In this document: in pieces, positions 16,010-24,723 of the stretch
How the letters are laid out: each line of letters begins with the position of its first letter
Numbering within the stretch: position 1 is the first letter of the stretch
From: Alphaproteobacteria bacterium
GTDB taxonomy: Bacteria; Pseudomonadota; Alphaproteobacteria; JANSWW01
Assembly: GCA_024743275.1 (NCBI GenBank)
Contig: JANSWW010000013.1
Span: 59,113 to 123,112 of the forward strand
DNA length: 64,000 bases
Direction of reading: 5' to 3'
Made by a program: the position numbers and the translations under genes
Notes under the pieces: model-generated
What the model was told of the DNA's origin: nothing
Database searches by the model: none
The model's input: the letters and a program-made list of their open reading frames with translations, nothing else

Positions 16010-18577
16010 ATGAACGCCCACACCCCCCTCGCATTCACCGCATCCCCAACCGCGTCCCCAACCGCGTCCCCGGTGGTCCCCGTCGACCGGACCACCATTC
16101 TGGGGGCCGCCGACACCGCCGCTGGACGGATCGCCCCGCTGTGGCCGCTCAAAACCTTCGTCGCGGTCAATCCGTTCTTCGGGCTCGCCGATCAGCGTTT
16201 CGACGAGGCGGCCGTGACGCTGGGCCTCGCCGCCGGGGCGAAAACCACGATGCCGCGCGGCTTCTACCTGGATGCCCTGTCGCGGGGCCGGATCACCGAT
16301 GCCGACGTGACGGCGGCCCTGGCCGAGGCCTCGGTGCCCGGCCTGCCAGGCGACCGCGACGGTCTGCTGGCCACCGCCCGGGAGTGGCGGGGCGAGACGC
16401 CCGACCCGCTACCGACCATGGCGGATCTCGCCACCGAGGCGACCGGGACCGATTGGGCGGCCTTCGCCGTCGAGAAGATCTCGGCCTATGCGGCCGAGTA
16501 TTTCGACGAGGGGCAGGCGCCCTGGGCGGCCCCGGCCAAGGAGGATGGGCTGTATGCCGGCTGGCGGGCGGTCGCTCTTGTCGACCGGTCGCCGGAGGTC
16601 GCCGGCCTCGCCGGGTTCCGCAAGGCCATAGCCGGCTTGCCGGAAAGCGCGGAGGAGATGCTGATCGAAGGGGCCACACGGCTGGAGCTTGAGCCGGCGG
16701 CCCTGCCCATGGCGTTCCATCGTCTCCTGATGTCCATCGGCGGTTGGGCCGCCTATGCCCGCCAGAAGGTTTGGGACGATGGCCTCTACGGCCGGGAAAA
16801 CGGCACGCTGCTCGAGCTGCTGGCCCTGCGGCTGGCCTGGGATGTGGCGGTTTTCGAATGCCTGAAGTCAGATCCCGCCTTCGCGGCGGCGCGGATCCGC
16901 AGCCGGCAGCCGGACCCCGATTTCGAGGCCTTCTCTGCCTCGTTGGCGATCGATTGCGTGCTCCAGACGGCATTCGACCGGGCGGCGCAACGGGAATTGC
17001 TCGACCGTTTCGCCGGTCCGGCGGACAGTGCGAGCCCGCCGGATGAGGCAAGGCGGAAGACGGTTCAGGCCGCCTTCTGCATCGATGTCCGGTCCGAGGT
17101 CTATCGGCGGGCGCTGGAGGGGCAGTCGAGCGAGATCGAGACCATCGGCTTCGCCGGGTTCTTCGGCTTCCCGATCGAGTATGTGCCGCTGGGTCAGGAC
17201 CGCGGTGGCGCGCAATGCCCGGTATTGCTGACCCCTCAATTCACCGTCCACGAGACGGTCCGCTGGGCGGCCGACGCCGAGAAGCATGGCATCCTCGATT
17301 TGCGGATGGCCCGGCGGCGGGCGGCCAAAGCCTGGAAGGCCTTCAAGCTGGCGGCCGTGTCTTCCTTCGCGTTCGTTGAAACGCTCGGGCTCACCTATCT
17401 CGCCAAGCTGGTGACCGACGGACTCGGGATCTCCCGCCCGGTGCCCCATCCGAGCGTCGATGGGATCGACCGGACGGTTCAGGCCCGGCTGATGCCCGAC
17501 ATCGCGGCGGGCGAGTCCGACGGCCGGGCCACCGGCTTGGACGACAAGACCCGGACCGATATGGCCGAGGCGGTGCTGACGGCGATGTCCATGACGGGCA
17601 GGACGAATGGGGGTTTTGCCAAGGTCGTGCTGCTCGCCGGGCACGGATCGACGACGGTGAACAATCCCCATGCCAGCGGCCTCGACTGCGGGGCCTGCGG
17701 CGGCCACACCGGCGAGGCCAATGCCCGGGTGGCGGCGGCGATCCTTAACGATCCGGCGGTCCGCACGCGACTCGTCGAGCGGGGTATCGAGATCCCGGCG
17801 GACACCCTTTTCCTGGCCGCCCTTCACGACACCACCACCGACGAGGTCCGGATCTATGACAAGGAGGCGGTGCCGGAAACCCACAAGGTCGATCTAGACC
17901 GGCTGGAGGGTTGGCTCCGGGCGGCCGGCGCCCAGGCCCGTGCCGAACGGGCGGCGCTGCTGCATCTGGAGGCCGATAGGCCGGTCGATCCGCAGATCCT
18001 CGCGCGGAGCAAGGACTGGGCCCAGGTCCGTCCGGAATGGGGCCTGGCCGGTTGTTCCGCCTTCATCGCCGCTCCGCGTCAGCGGACCGCGGGGGTGGAC
18101 CTCGGCGGGCGCAGCTTCCTGCACAGCTATGACTGGGCGATGGACGGGGAGTTCAAAACCCTGGAGCTGATCATGACCGCCCCGATGGTCGTCGCGAGTT
18201 GGATCAGCCTTCAGTATTACGGCTCGACCGTGGACAACCGGGTCTTCGGCAGCGGCAACAAGGTTCTTCACAATGTGGTCGGCACCCTGGGTGTGCTGGA
18301 AGGCAATGGCGGGGATCTGCGCACGGGGCTGCCGATGCAGTCGCTCCATGACGGTGAGAATTGGGTCCACGAGCCGCTGCGGCTCTCGGTGGTGATCGAG
18401 GCCCCGATCGAGGCGATGAATGCGATCATCGCTAAACACCGGATCGTCCGCGACCTGGTGGACAACGGGTGGCTCTATCTCTTCGCCATGGACGACAAGG
18501 GCCAAATCGCCGCGCGATATAGCGGTGACCTCACCTGGGAAAGCCTGTCGGACGCACCGCTCGCCGAGGCGGCCTAG
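16010..18577 (+). CDS. dabA: DabA: beta-carbonic-anhydrase-like subunit of the inorganic carbon accumulator (DUF2309)
   Basis: An 855-residue DUF2309 protein that, with DabB, converts CO2 to bicarbonate in a vectorial, energy-coupled reaction at the inner membrane. The zinc and active-site residues expected from Halothiobacillus DabA are present: Cys357 and Asp359 in FCIDVRSE, His545 in AGHGST, and Cys560 in GLDCGACGG. The His-to-Cys spacing (15) equals that of the characterised protein. The ATG at 16010 has AAGGGAG upstream. The N-terminus carries three TASP repeats (16037-16072) before the conserved PLKTFVAVNPFFG. Unlike many DAB loci, no cbb gene is adjacent in this window. Confidence 0.92.
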   Translation: MNAHTPLAFTASPTASPTASPVVPVDRTTILGAADTAAGRIAPLWPLKTFVAVNPFFGLADQRFDEAAVTLGLAAGAKTTMPRGFYLDALSRGRITDADVTAALAEASVPGLPGDRDGLLATAREWRGETPDPLPTMADLATEATGTDWAAFAVEKISAYAAEYFDEGQAPWAAPAKEDGLYAGWRAVALVDRSPEVAGLAGFRKAIAGLPESAEEMLIEGATRLELEPAALPMAFHRLLMSIGGWAAYARQKVWDDGLYGRENGTLLELLALRLAWDVAVFECLKSDPAFAAARIRSRQPDPDFEAFSASLAIDCVLQTAFDRAAQRELLDRFAGPADSASPPDEARRKTVQAAFCIDVRSEVYRRALEGQSSEIETIGFAGFFGFPIEYVPLGQDRGGAQCPVLLTPQFTVHETVRWAADAEKHGILDLRMARRRAAKAWKAFKLAAVSSFAFVETLGLTYLAKLVTDGLGISRPVPHPSVDGIDRTVQARLMPDIAAGESDGRATGLDDKTRTDMAEAVLTAMSMTGRTNGGFAKVVLLAGHGSTTVNNPHASGLDCGACGGHTGEANARVAAAILNDPAVRTRLVERGIEIPADTLFLAALHDTTTDEVRIYDKEAVPETHKVDLDRLEGWLRAAGAQARAERAALLHLEADRPVDPQILARSKDWAQVRPEWGLAGCSAFIAAPRQRTAGVDLGGRSFLHSYDWAMDGEFKTLELIMTAPMVVASWISLQYYGSTVDNRVFGSGNKVLHNVVGTLGVLEGNGGDLRTGLPMQSLHDGENWVHEPLRLSVVIEAPIEAMNAIIAKHRIVRDLVDNGWLYLFAMDDKGQIAARYSGDLTWESLSDAPLAEAA

Positions 18578-18591
18578 GTCGGGGCAACAAG

Positions 18592-18624
18592 CCGGACCGC
18601 GGCGGACGCTTCACCGCGGTCCGG
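18592..18624. terminator. Bidirectional hairpin between dabA and the convergent hydrolase
   Basis: CCGGACCGCGG (18592-18602) and CCGCGGTCCGG (18614-18624) are perfect 11-bp complements with an 11-base loop. It lies 14 bases past the dabA stop and 10 bases before the end of the opposing gene, where a shared terminator is expected. T-runs are weak on both sides. Confidence 0.7.
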
Positions 18625-18634
18625 TCGATTTAGG

Positions 18635-19456
18635 TCAACGCTGGATGAAGGCCAGGACGTCGGCGTTGAAACATTCGGCCTCGAGCTGTGCCAGCCCATG
18701 GCCGCCGCCCTTATAGACCAGCAGCTCCGCGTCGTTGATGATTTCGGCGCTCAGCCGACCCGAGGCGTCGATCGGGACGATTTGATCGTCATCGCCATGG
18801 ACGACGAGCGTCGGTACCGCGATGGCCTTCAAGTCTTCGGTATAGTCTACCTCCGAGAACTCCCGGATACACTCGTACTGGCCGTGGGCCGATCCGGTCA
18901 TGCCCTGGAGCCAGAAACTGTCCCTGAAGCCCTTATTGTCTTCCACGCCTTCCCGATTGAAGCCGTAGAACGGCACGGTGAGCTCCTGATAGAAGGTCGA
19001 CCGGTTGTAAAGCACCCCTTTGCGGATGCCGTCGAATACCTCCATCGGAGTGCCGTTCGGATTACTGTCCGACTTCAACATGATCGGCGGGACCGCGCCC
19101 ACCAGGATCACTTTGGCGACGCGGGCGTTTCCGTGACGGCCGATGTAATGGGATACCTCGCCGCCACCGGTCGAATGCCCGATAAGAACAGCGTCGTGCA
19201 GATCGAGATGCTCGATCAATTCCGCCAAATCGTCGGCGTAGCGGTCCATGTCGTTGCCTTGATAGGGCTGTGCCGAGCGGCCATGACCCCGGCGATCATG
19301 GGCGACGACCCGGTAGCCTTGGGTCGAGAAAAACAGCATCTGGGCGTCCCAGGCGTCGGCGGATAGGGGCCACCCATGGGAGAAGACGATGGGCTGCCCC
19401 GAGCCCCAATCCTTGAAATAGAGCTCGGTTCCGTCGGTGGTCGTGAAGGTCGCCAT
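18635..19456 (-). CDS. Alpha/beta hydrolase (non-haem chloroperoxidase or arylesterase type)
   Basis: A 273-residue alpha/beta-hydrolase. The oxyanion HGW is in VFSHGWPL, the DRRGHGRS block is intact, and the catalytic triad is Ser in GHSTGGG, Asp in [11 protein letters not shown], and His in GGGHGL. This pattern is that of cofactor-free haloperoxidases/perhydrolases related to arylesterases. I chose the start at 19456 (MATFTTTDG) because AAGGGGGACAG lies just upstream. It is divergent from an OhrR-like MarR gene across an operator-rich gap, which suggests peroxide- or electrophile-responsive expression. Confidence 0.85.
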   Translation of the reverse strand: MATFTTTDGTELYFKDWGSGQPIVFSHGWPLSADAWDAQMLFFSTQGYRVVAHDRRGHGRSAQPYQGNDMDRYADDLAELIEHLDLHDAVLIGHSTGGGEVSHYIGRHGNARVAKVILVGAVPPIMLKSDSNPNGTPMEVFDGIRKGVLYNRSTFYQELTVPFYGFNREGVEDNKGFRDSFWLQGMTGSAHGQYECIREFSEVDYTEDLKAIAVPTLVVHGDDDQIVPIDASGRLSAEIINDAELLVYKGGGHGLAQLEAECFNADVLAFIQR

Positions 19457-19512
19457 AGTCTGTCCCCCTTTTGGGTCGGTGTTGCGTTTCAAGATAAATC
19501 GTAAACGCTTTA

Positions 19513-19582
19513 ATCGCGTACGATCTAAATAGGATTTGATGATCCCGTTGTCAAGGCTATACGATTAAATCGCATGCGATTT
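19513..19582. promoter_or_regulatory. Candidate MarR/OhrR operators
   Basis: A perfect 16-bp palindrome, AAATCGCATGCGATTT (19567-19582), lies 28 bases upstream of the marR start. A related imperfect site, ATCGCGTACGAT, lies at 19513-19524 nearer the divergent hydrolase. Both contain ATCG/CGAT half-sites in AT-rich flanks, and a third half-site is in AAATCGT near 19495. Two related sites between divergent genes fit autoregulation and joint control by the MarR protein. Confidence 0.6.
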
Positions 19583-19610
19583 TATTGGTCCCTATCACGG
19601 AGAGGCGGAC

Positions 19611-20084
19611 ATGATGGAAGGGATGCCTAAAAAGCAGGACGACGCGTTGGCCGATTTTCTGTGTTTTTCGGTCTATTCGCTGAACCACGCCTTCAACCGG
19701 GTTTACCGGCCGTTGCTGGACGGCCTGGATCTCACCTATCCGCAATATCTCGTCATGCAGCTTCTCTGGGCTCAGGACGGGCGAAGCGTGAAGGAGATCG
19801 GAAAGGAACTGCGGCTGGAATCCAACACGCTGACCCCGCTCTTGAAGCGGCTGCAGGCGACCGGCCTGATCGACCGGCGGCGCGGCAAGAGCGATGAACG
19901 CGTGGTCCGGATATTCCTGACCGGGTCCGGGGAGGCCCTACACGCAAGGGCCGCCGACGTTCAGTCTTGTCTGGCCGCGGCGATCGGCCTGGATACAGGG
20001 GAGTTGTCCCGTTTGTCGCAAGTCCTGGACGACCTTCGGGACCGGTTAATCGGTGAAGCGGAGAAGCTCACAACCGATGCTTAG
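19611..20084 (+). CDS. MarR-family regulator, OhrR-like
   Basis: A 157-residue winged-helix repressor. The N-terminal FLCFSVYSLNHAFNRVYRPLL carries a Cys at residue 18 in the position of the peroxide-sensing cysteine of OhrR proteins, followed by DLTYPQYLVMQLLW and a DNA-binding region (KEIGKELRLESNTLTPLLKRL, then DRRRGKSDER wing). It therefore probably responds to organic hydroperoxides or related oxidants. The start ATG follows GGAGAGG. An ohr gene is not present beside it; the divergent partner is instead an alpha/beta hydrolase, an atypical but plausible target. Confidence 0.8.
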   Translation: MMEGMPKKQDDALADFLCFSVYSLNHAFNRVYRPLLDGLDLTYPQYLVMQLLWAQDGRSVKEIGKELRLESNTLTPLLKRLQATGLIDRRRGKSDERVVRIFLTGSGEALHARAADVQSCLAAAIGLDTGELSRLSQVLDDLRDRLIGEAEKLTTDA

Positions 20085-20181
20085 GTCATGGTGCTACTTT
20101 GAGGGCAACCCAGTTTCGTAGGCTCTTGCGGTGGTTCGATCCGCCAGGAGGGGCGTGCGGCGCGGGGGTTCGAGCCGCCCA

Positions 20182-20233
20182 TAAGAAAACGGCCGGTGGT
20201 GTCCCAGGAAAAACCATAGGATCCCGCCGGCCG
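20182..20233 (-). terminator. Rho-independent terminator after bhcD
   Basis: On the minus strand CGGCCGGCGG (from 20233) pairs with the complement at 20199-20190 with one G-U pair, and the transcript then reads TTTTCTTAT. It lies 51 bases past the bhcD stop, at the end of the leftward bhc operon. The 24-base loop is rather long. Confidence 0.6.
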
Positions 20234-20284
20234 AGTCGTTGTAACCAGAAGTGCTTTCTTGTGATTGTTGTTCTCTGACGGCGC

Positions 20285-21262
20285 TTAAAGCGTGACCTTT
20301 TGGGCGATGCCCTGTTCGGCGGCGAGATTGGCCGCGACGTCCGCCACGGCCAGGTCCTGAAGGCCGACGCCGGTCCCGTCGAACAGGGTGATCTCCTCGG
20401 CGGAGGCGCGGCCGGCGTGCTTGCCGTTGATCACGTCGCCGATCGGCGTGATGTCGCCTTCCTTGATCGACCCGGCCGCGATCGCGTGCTGGGTTTCGCC
20501 GATGGAGATCGACTGCGCGATCTCGTCGGTGAAGACCGTGGCTTTGGCGACCAGGGCGGCATCGACCTCCTGCTTGCCCTTGGTGTCGGTGCCCATGCAG
20601 GCGATGTGGGTGCCGGGCTTGACCCAATCGGCCATCAGCAGCGGCTCGAAGGCCGAGGTGATGGTGATGATCACATCGGCCTGGGCGCCCAGTTCTTCCT
20701 GGGACACCGCCTCGAAGGGCAGGCCGATGTCTTCGGCGACAGCCGCCAGCTTGGGCAGCATGTCCGGATGCGGGTTCCAGGCGACGACCTTTTCGAAGTC
20801 ACGCTGCTCGGCGGCGGCGCGAAGCTGGAACTGCGCCTGATGGCCGGCGCCGATCATGCCGAGAACCTTGGCGTCCTTGCGGGCGAGATGGGCGATCGAC
20901 ACGGAGGAGGCGGCGGCGGTGCGCACGGCGGTCAGATAGTTGCCGGCGACCAGCGCCTTCAGTTGGCCCGTGCCCGGATTGAACAGGAAGACGGTGGACT
21001 GGTGATTGGTCAGGCCCTTGTCCATGTTGCCCGGCCAGTAGCCGCCCGACTTGAGGCCGAGGGTCAGGCCCGCCTTGTCGAAGCCCGATTTGAACCCGTA
21101 GAGCGCGTCGGCATAGCCGATCGCCTCGCGGATGACCGGAAAGTTGTAGGCGTCGCCCCGGGCCATCGCCCCGAAAACCGCCTCGACGGCGTCGAAGGCC
21201 TGGGCGCGGCCGACCAGCTTTTGGCAGTCGGCTTCGGTGACGACGACGATCCCATCGCTCAT
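20285..21262 (-). CDS. bhcD: Iminosuccinate reductase (BhcD), ornithine-cyclodeaminase family
   Basis: A 325-residue member of the ornithine cyclodeaminase/mu-crystallin family. The NAD(P)-binding motif is GMIGAGHQAQFQLRA, the substrate-side lysine region is YGFKSGF, and ACMGTDTKGKQE is the conserved loop. In Paracoccus denitrificans BhcD reduces iminosuccinate to aspartate, regenerating the amino donor for BhcA (established knowledge). Family membership alone would allow ornithine cyclodeaminase, but its position after BhcA, B and C decides the call. I chose the ATG at 21262 with GGGGAC upstream. A terminator-like hairpin separates it from bhcC. Confidence 0.9.
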   Translation of the reverse strand: MSDGIVVVTEADCQKLVGRAQAFDAVEAVFGAMARGDAYNFPVIREAIGYADALYGFKSGFDKAGLTLGLKSGGYWPGNMDKGLTNHQSTVFLFNPGTGQLKALVAGNYLTAVRTAAASSVSIAHLARKDAKVLGMIGAGHQAQFQLRAAAEQRDFEKVVAWNPHPDMLPKLAAVAEDIGLPFEAVSQEELGAQADVIITITSAFEPLLMADWVKPGTHIACMGTDTKGKQEVDAALVAKATVFTDEIAQSISIGETQHAIAAGSIKEGDITPIGDVINGKHAGRASAEEITLFDGTGVGLQDLAVADVAANLAAEQGIAQKVTL

Positions 21263-21299
21263 GATTTCTAGTCCCCAAACTCTTTGGAAGTGTAACGCG

Positions 21300-21341
21300 G
21301 ATAAAAGGAAGCCGGGCTGACCCGAAGGCGCCCGGCTTCCT
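21300..21341 (-). terminator. Intra-operon hairpin with T-tract between bhcC and bhcD
   Basis: A perfect 12-bp stem (21306-21317 with 21330-21341, AGGAAGCCGGGC and complement) has a 12-base loop. In the minus direction it is followed by TTTTAT, the pattern of an intrinsic terminator. It sits in the 97-bp gap upstream of bhcD, so it should lower bhcD expression relative to bhcABC or stabilise the upstream message. Confidence 0.75.
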
Positions 21342-21359
21342 GATCTTGGGCGGCTCGTC

Positions 21360-22526
21360 TTAGTAGGCGAGGCCGCGGGCGGTGACCGGCCAGATCTTCT
21401 CGACCTTGCCGTTCCGCACGCCGACATACCAGTCGTGGACGTTGCAGGTCGGATCGCAGTGGCCCGGCACCAGCTTCAGCTTCTCGTTGATCTTGAGAAC
21501 GCCCTTCGGGTCCATGATGACGCCGTGCTCGTCGGAGCACTTCACATATTCGACGTCGTCGCGGCCGAAGATGACCGGCAGACCACTGTCGACCGACTGA
21601 GCCTTGAGGCCGGCGTCGCAGATCGCCTTGTCGGCCTTGGCATGGCTCATGATCGAGGTCAGCAGGAAGAGCGCGTTTTCCCACTCGCCCTGGTCGATCC
21701 GGTTGCCGTCCTTGTCGAGGATCCGGCCGTAATCGGCGTCCATGAAGGCGTAGGAACCGCACTGAAGCTCGTTATAGACCCCGGAATTGCCCTCGAAGTA
21801 GTAGGAGCCGGTCCCGCCGCCGCCGACGATGTCGCATTCCAGGCCCTCGGCCTTCAGCGTGTCGACCGCGTCTTTGACCATGGCGATCGCGATGTCGATC
21901 TTGGCCTTCCGGTCCTCGTAGTTGTCCATGTGTTGCATCGCGCCCTGATAGGCCTGGATGCCGCCGAACTTGAGGTTCTGCGCGGCGTCGATCGCTTTGG
22001 CGATTTCAACGACGGCCGGGGTTGTGGTGACGCCGCAGCGGCCGGCGCCACAGTCGATCTCGACCAGGACCTCGATCTCCGTGCCGTGCTTGACGGCGGC
22101 GGCACTCAAGTCGGCGATGTTATCGATGTCGTCGACGCAGACGATGGTGCGCGCGCCAAGCTTAGGGATGCGGGCGAGACGGTCGATCTTGGCGGGGTCG
22201 CGGACCTGGTTGGAGACCAGAACGTCCTTGATGCCGGCACGGGCGAAGCTCTCGGCTTCCGAGACTTTCTGGCAGCAGATGCCGACGGCGTTGCCGTGGT
22301 CCATCTGGTAGTGGGCGACATCCGCCGACTTGTGCATCTTGCCGTGCACCCGATGGCGCACGCCCATCTTTTCGCAATGCTCGCGCATCTTGGCGATGTT
22401 GCGCTCGAAGGCGTCGAGGTCGACGACCAGGCACGGCGTCTGGATATCCTTTTCGTCCATGCCGACATGGGCCGGGATGTCGTAGCCAACCTCGAAATCT
22501 TCGAGATTCTTCTTAAACGCGTTCAT
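21360..22526 (-). CDS. bhcC: Beta-hydroxyaspartate aldolase (BhcC), D-threonine-aldolase-like
   Basis: A 388-residue PLP enzyme of the alanine-racemase-fold D-threonine aldolase family. It opens IQTPCLVVDLDAFERNI, has the PLP lysine in VHGKMHKSADV (KSADV), CGAGRCGV, and the C-terminal metal-binding HCDPTCN. It condenses glycine and glyoxylate to erythro-beta-hydroxyaspartate in the beta-hydroxyaspartate cycle. The start ATG at 22526 has a GAGAGGG site. It is 14 bp downstream of bhcB, in the expected operon order A-B-C-D. Confidence 0.93.
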   Translation of the reverse strand: MNAFKKNLEDFEVGYDIPAHVGMDEKDIQTPCLVVDLDAFERNIAKMREHCEKMGVRHRVHGKMHKSADVAHYQMDHGNAVGICCQKVSEAESFARAGIKDVLVSNQVRDPAKIDRLARIPKLGARTIVCVDDIDNIADLSAAAVKHGTEIEVLVEIDCGAGRCGVTTTPAVVEIAKAIDAAQNLKFGGIQAYQGAMQHMDNYEDRKAKIDIAIAMVKDAVDTLKAEGLECDIVGGGGTGSYYFEGNSGVYNELQCGSYAFMDADYGRILDKDGNRIDQGEWENALFLLTSIMSHAKADKAICDAGLKAQSVDSGLPVIFGRDDVEYVKCSDEHGVIMDPKGVLKINEKLKLVPGHCDPTCNVHDWYVGVRNGKVEKIWPVTARGLAY

Positions 22527-22540
22527 CAGATTTCTCCCTC

Positions 22541-23521
22541 TCAGCCCTTGATCCAGGGCAGTTTGTCCAGATCGACGTTGCCGCCGGTAACAATCACGCC
22601 GACGCGTTTGCCAGCAAACACTTCCTTGTTCTTCAAAATGGTCGCGAGCGGCACGGCGCAGCTCGGCTCCATCACGATTTTCATCCGTTCCCAGGTGAGC
22701 TTCATCGCGGCGACGATCTCTTCCTCGGTGGCCGTCAGAATGTCGGTCACATAGTTGGAGACGAAATGCCAGGTCAACTCCTTGAGGGGCACCTTCAGAC
22801 CGTCGGCGATGGTCTGGGGCGCATCGTCGGCGATGATGTGGCCGGCGCGGAAGGACCGGGCGGCGTCGTCGGCATTCAGCGGCTCGGCCGCGTAGATCTT
22901 CACATCGGGGGCGATGTTCGACAGCGTCAGGCAGGTGCCGGAGACCATCCCCCCACCGCCGATCGGCGCGATCACGGCGTCGAGACCGTCGACCTGATCC
23001 ATCATCTCTTTCGAGCACGTGGCCTGTCCGGCGATGACGCGCGGGTCGTTGTAGGGGTGAACGAACTCGGCGCCCGTCTCGGCGACAACCTCGGCGAAGG
23101 TCGCTTCCCGGGAGGAGGTCGACGGTTCGCACTCGACGATCGTCCCGCCATAGCCGCGGACCGCGGCTTTCTTCGCGTCCGGCGCGGTGCGCGGCATGAC
23201 CACGGTCACCGGGATGCCCCGCCGGCCGGCGGCGTAGGACAGCGAGAGCGCGTGGTTGCCGGAGGAATGGGTGGCGACACCCTTCTTGGCCTTCTCGTCG
23301 TCGAGGCCGAACACGGCGTTCGACGCGCCGCGAACCTTGAAGGCGCCCGCCTTCTGGAAGTTCTCGCATTTGAAGAACAACTCGGCGCCGCTGAGTTCGT
23401 TGAAATAGGTCGAGGTCAGGATCGGCGTCCGGTGGATATGGGGCGCGATCCTTTCATGGGCGGCGATCACGTCCTCATAAGTCGGGATATACAGGCTATC
23501 CGGTTTGCCCATTGCGGTCAT
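22541..23521 (-). CDS. bhcB: Beta-hydroxyaspartate dehydratase (BhcB)
   Basis: A 326-residue fold-type II PLP lyase of the threonine/serine dehydratase family. The PLP lysine lies in GAFKVRGASNAVF, the phosphate loop is IGGGGMVSG, and the substrate loop is THSSGNHALSLSYAA. In BHAC it deaminates erythro-beta-hydroxyaspartate to iminosuccinate, which BhcD then reduces. The start at 23521 has GGAG seven bases upstream (the Met three codons later has none). It is 11 bp from the end of bhcA. Confidence 0.92.
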   Translation of the reverse strand: MTAMGKPDSLYIPTYEDVIAAHERIAPHIHRTPILTSTYFNELSGAELFFKCENFQKAGAFKVRGASNAVFGLDDEKAKKGVATHSSGNHALSLSYAAGRRGIPVTVVMPRTAPDAKKAAVRGYGGTIVECEPSTSSREATFAEVVAETGAEFVHPYNDPRVIAGQATCSKEMMDQVDGLDAVIAPIGGGGMVSGTCLTLSNIAPDVKIYAAEPLNADDAARSFRAGHIIADDAPQTIADGLKVPLKELTWHFVSNYVTDILTATEEEIVAAMKLTWERMKIVMEPSCAVPLATILKNKEVFAGKRVGVIVTGGNVDLDKLPWIKG

Positions 23522-23532
23522 GGTTGTCTCCG

Positions 23533-24723
23533 TTAAGCGACTTTTTGCAGGGCCGGGCGGGCCGTGCGGCGGTAAACCTCCTGGGCGGCCCGGACGCCGG
23601 AGCCCAGTTCGATCGGGTAATTCAGATCGGCCATGGCCATTTCGATGGTGGCGAGGCCGGAAAGCACCATCGCGTCCGTCAGCGAACCGAGATGGCCGAT
23701 GCGGAAAGCCCTGCCGGCCATTTCGCCGAGGCCGACGCCGAAGGACATGCCATAGGTGTCGTAGGCGTGGTTGGTCAGGACGTCGCTGTTGAACCCTTCC
23801 GGGACATAGATGGCGCTCACGGTGTCCGAGTAAAGCTCCGGCGACTTGGCGCAGAGCTCAAGGCCCCAGGCGTCCACCGCGGCCCGGACGCCATCGGCCA
23901 GACGGCGATGGCGGGCGAAGACGTTCTCGAGACCTTCCTCGAAGATCATGTCGAGACTGGCGCGCAGACCGAGCAGCAGACCCATCGGCGGAGTATAGGG
24001 GAAGCCGCCATTGGCGTTGGCGCCGGCCATGTCGCGGAAATCGAAGAAGCAACGCGGGCATGTGGCGGTTTCGACCGCCGCCATCGCCTTGCGGCTGACG
24101 CCGACGATGGCCATGCCGGTCGCCAGCATGAAACCCTTCTGGCTGCCGGATACGGCGAGGTCGACACCCCATTCGTCCATCCGGAAGTCCATCGAGCCGA
24201 GCGAGGACACGCAGTCCACATAGAGCATGGCGGGGTGGTTGCTGGCGTCCATCGCCTTGCGGACGGCGCCGATATCGGACAGCACGCCGGTCGCGGTCTC
24301 GTTGTGGGTGACCAGCACGGCCTTGATCTTGTGCTCGGTATCGGCCGCGAGCCGTTCCGCATAGAGCTCGGCCGGCGCGCCGTTGCCCCATTCGCACTCG
24401 ATGATCTCGACATCGAGGTTGTGGCGCTGGCACATGTCGATCCAGCGGTGGGAGAACATGCCGAATCGCGCCACCAGAACCTTGTCGCCCGGCGACAGGG
24501 TGTTGGTGATCGAGGCTTCCCAGCCACCGGTCCCGCTGGCCGGAAAGGTGATGATCTGGCCGGTCGTGGTCTTGAAGACCTTCTTGACGTCTTCGAGCAA
24601 CGGATTCAGCAGCTTCACGAAATCCGGGGCGCGGTGATCGATGGTCTGGACGTTCATCGCCTGACGCAAACGGTCCGGGATGTTGGTCGGGCCGGGAATG
24701 AAAACTGGGTTCTGTCCGGTCAT
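23533..24723 (-). CDS. bhcA: Aspartate-glyoxylate aminotransferase (BhcA)
   Basis: A 396-residue class V aminotransferase of the serine-glyoxylate aminotransferase type. It opens FIPGPTNIPDRLRQAMNVQTIDHRAPDF, has the HNETATGV loop, the DCVSSLGS aspartate of the PLP site, and the PLP lysine in SGSQKGFM. It transfers the amino group of aspartate to glyoxylate, producing glycine and oxaloacetate, the first step of the beta-hydroxyaspartate cycle. The ATG at 24723 follows GGAGGAC. It is the first gene of the leftward bhc operon. Confidence 0.92.
   Translation of the reverse strand: MTGQNPVFIPGPTNIPDRLRQAMNVQTIDHRAPDFVKLLNPLLEDVKKVFKTTTGQIITFPASGTGGWEASITNTLSPGDKVLVARFGMFSHRWIDMCQRHNLDVEIIECEWGNGAPAELYAERLAADTEHKIKAVLVTHNETATGVLSDIGAVRKAMDASNHPAMLYVDCVSSLGSMDFRMDEWGVDLAVSGSQKGFMLATGMAIVGVSRKAMAAVETATCPRCFFDFRDMAGANANGGFPYTPPMGLLLGLRASLDMIFEEGLENVFARHRRLADGVRAAVDAWGLELCAKSPELYSDTVSAIYVPEGFNSDVLTNHAYDTYGMSFGVGLGEMAGRAFRIGHLGSLTDAMVLSGLATIEMAMADLNYPIELGSGVRAAQEVYRRTARPALQKVA

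Noticed and set aside
20799..21278. Arg-rich frames antiparallel or parallel to bhcD
   Set aside because: Shadow frames of the conserved bhcD gene.
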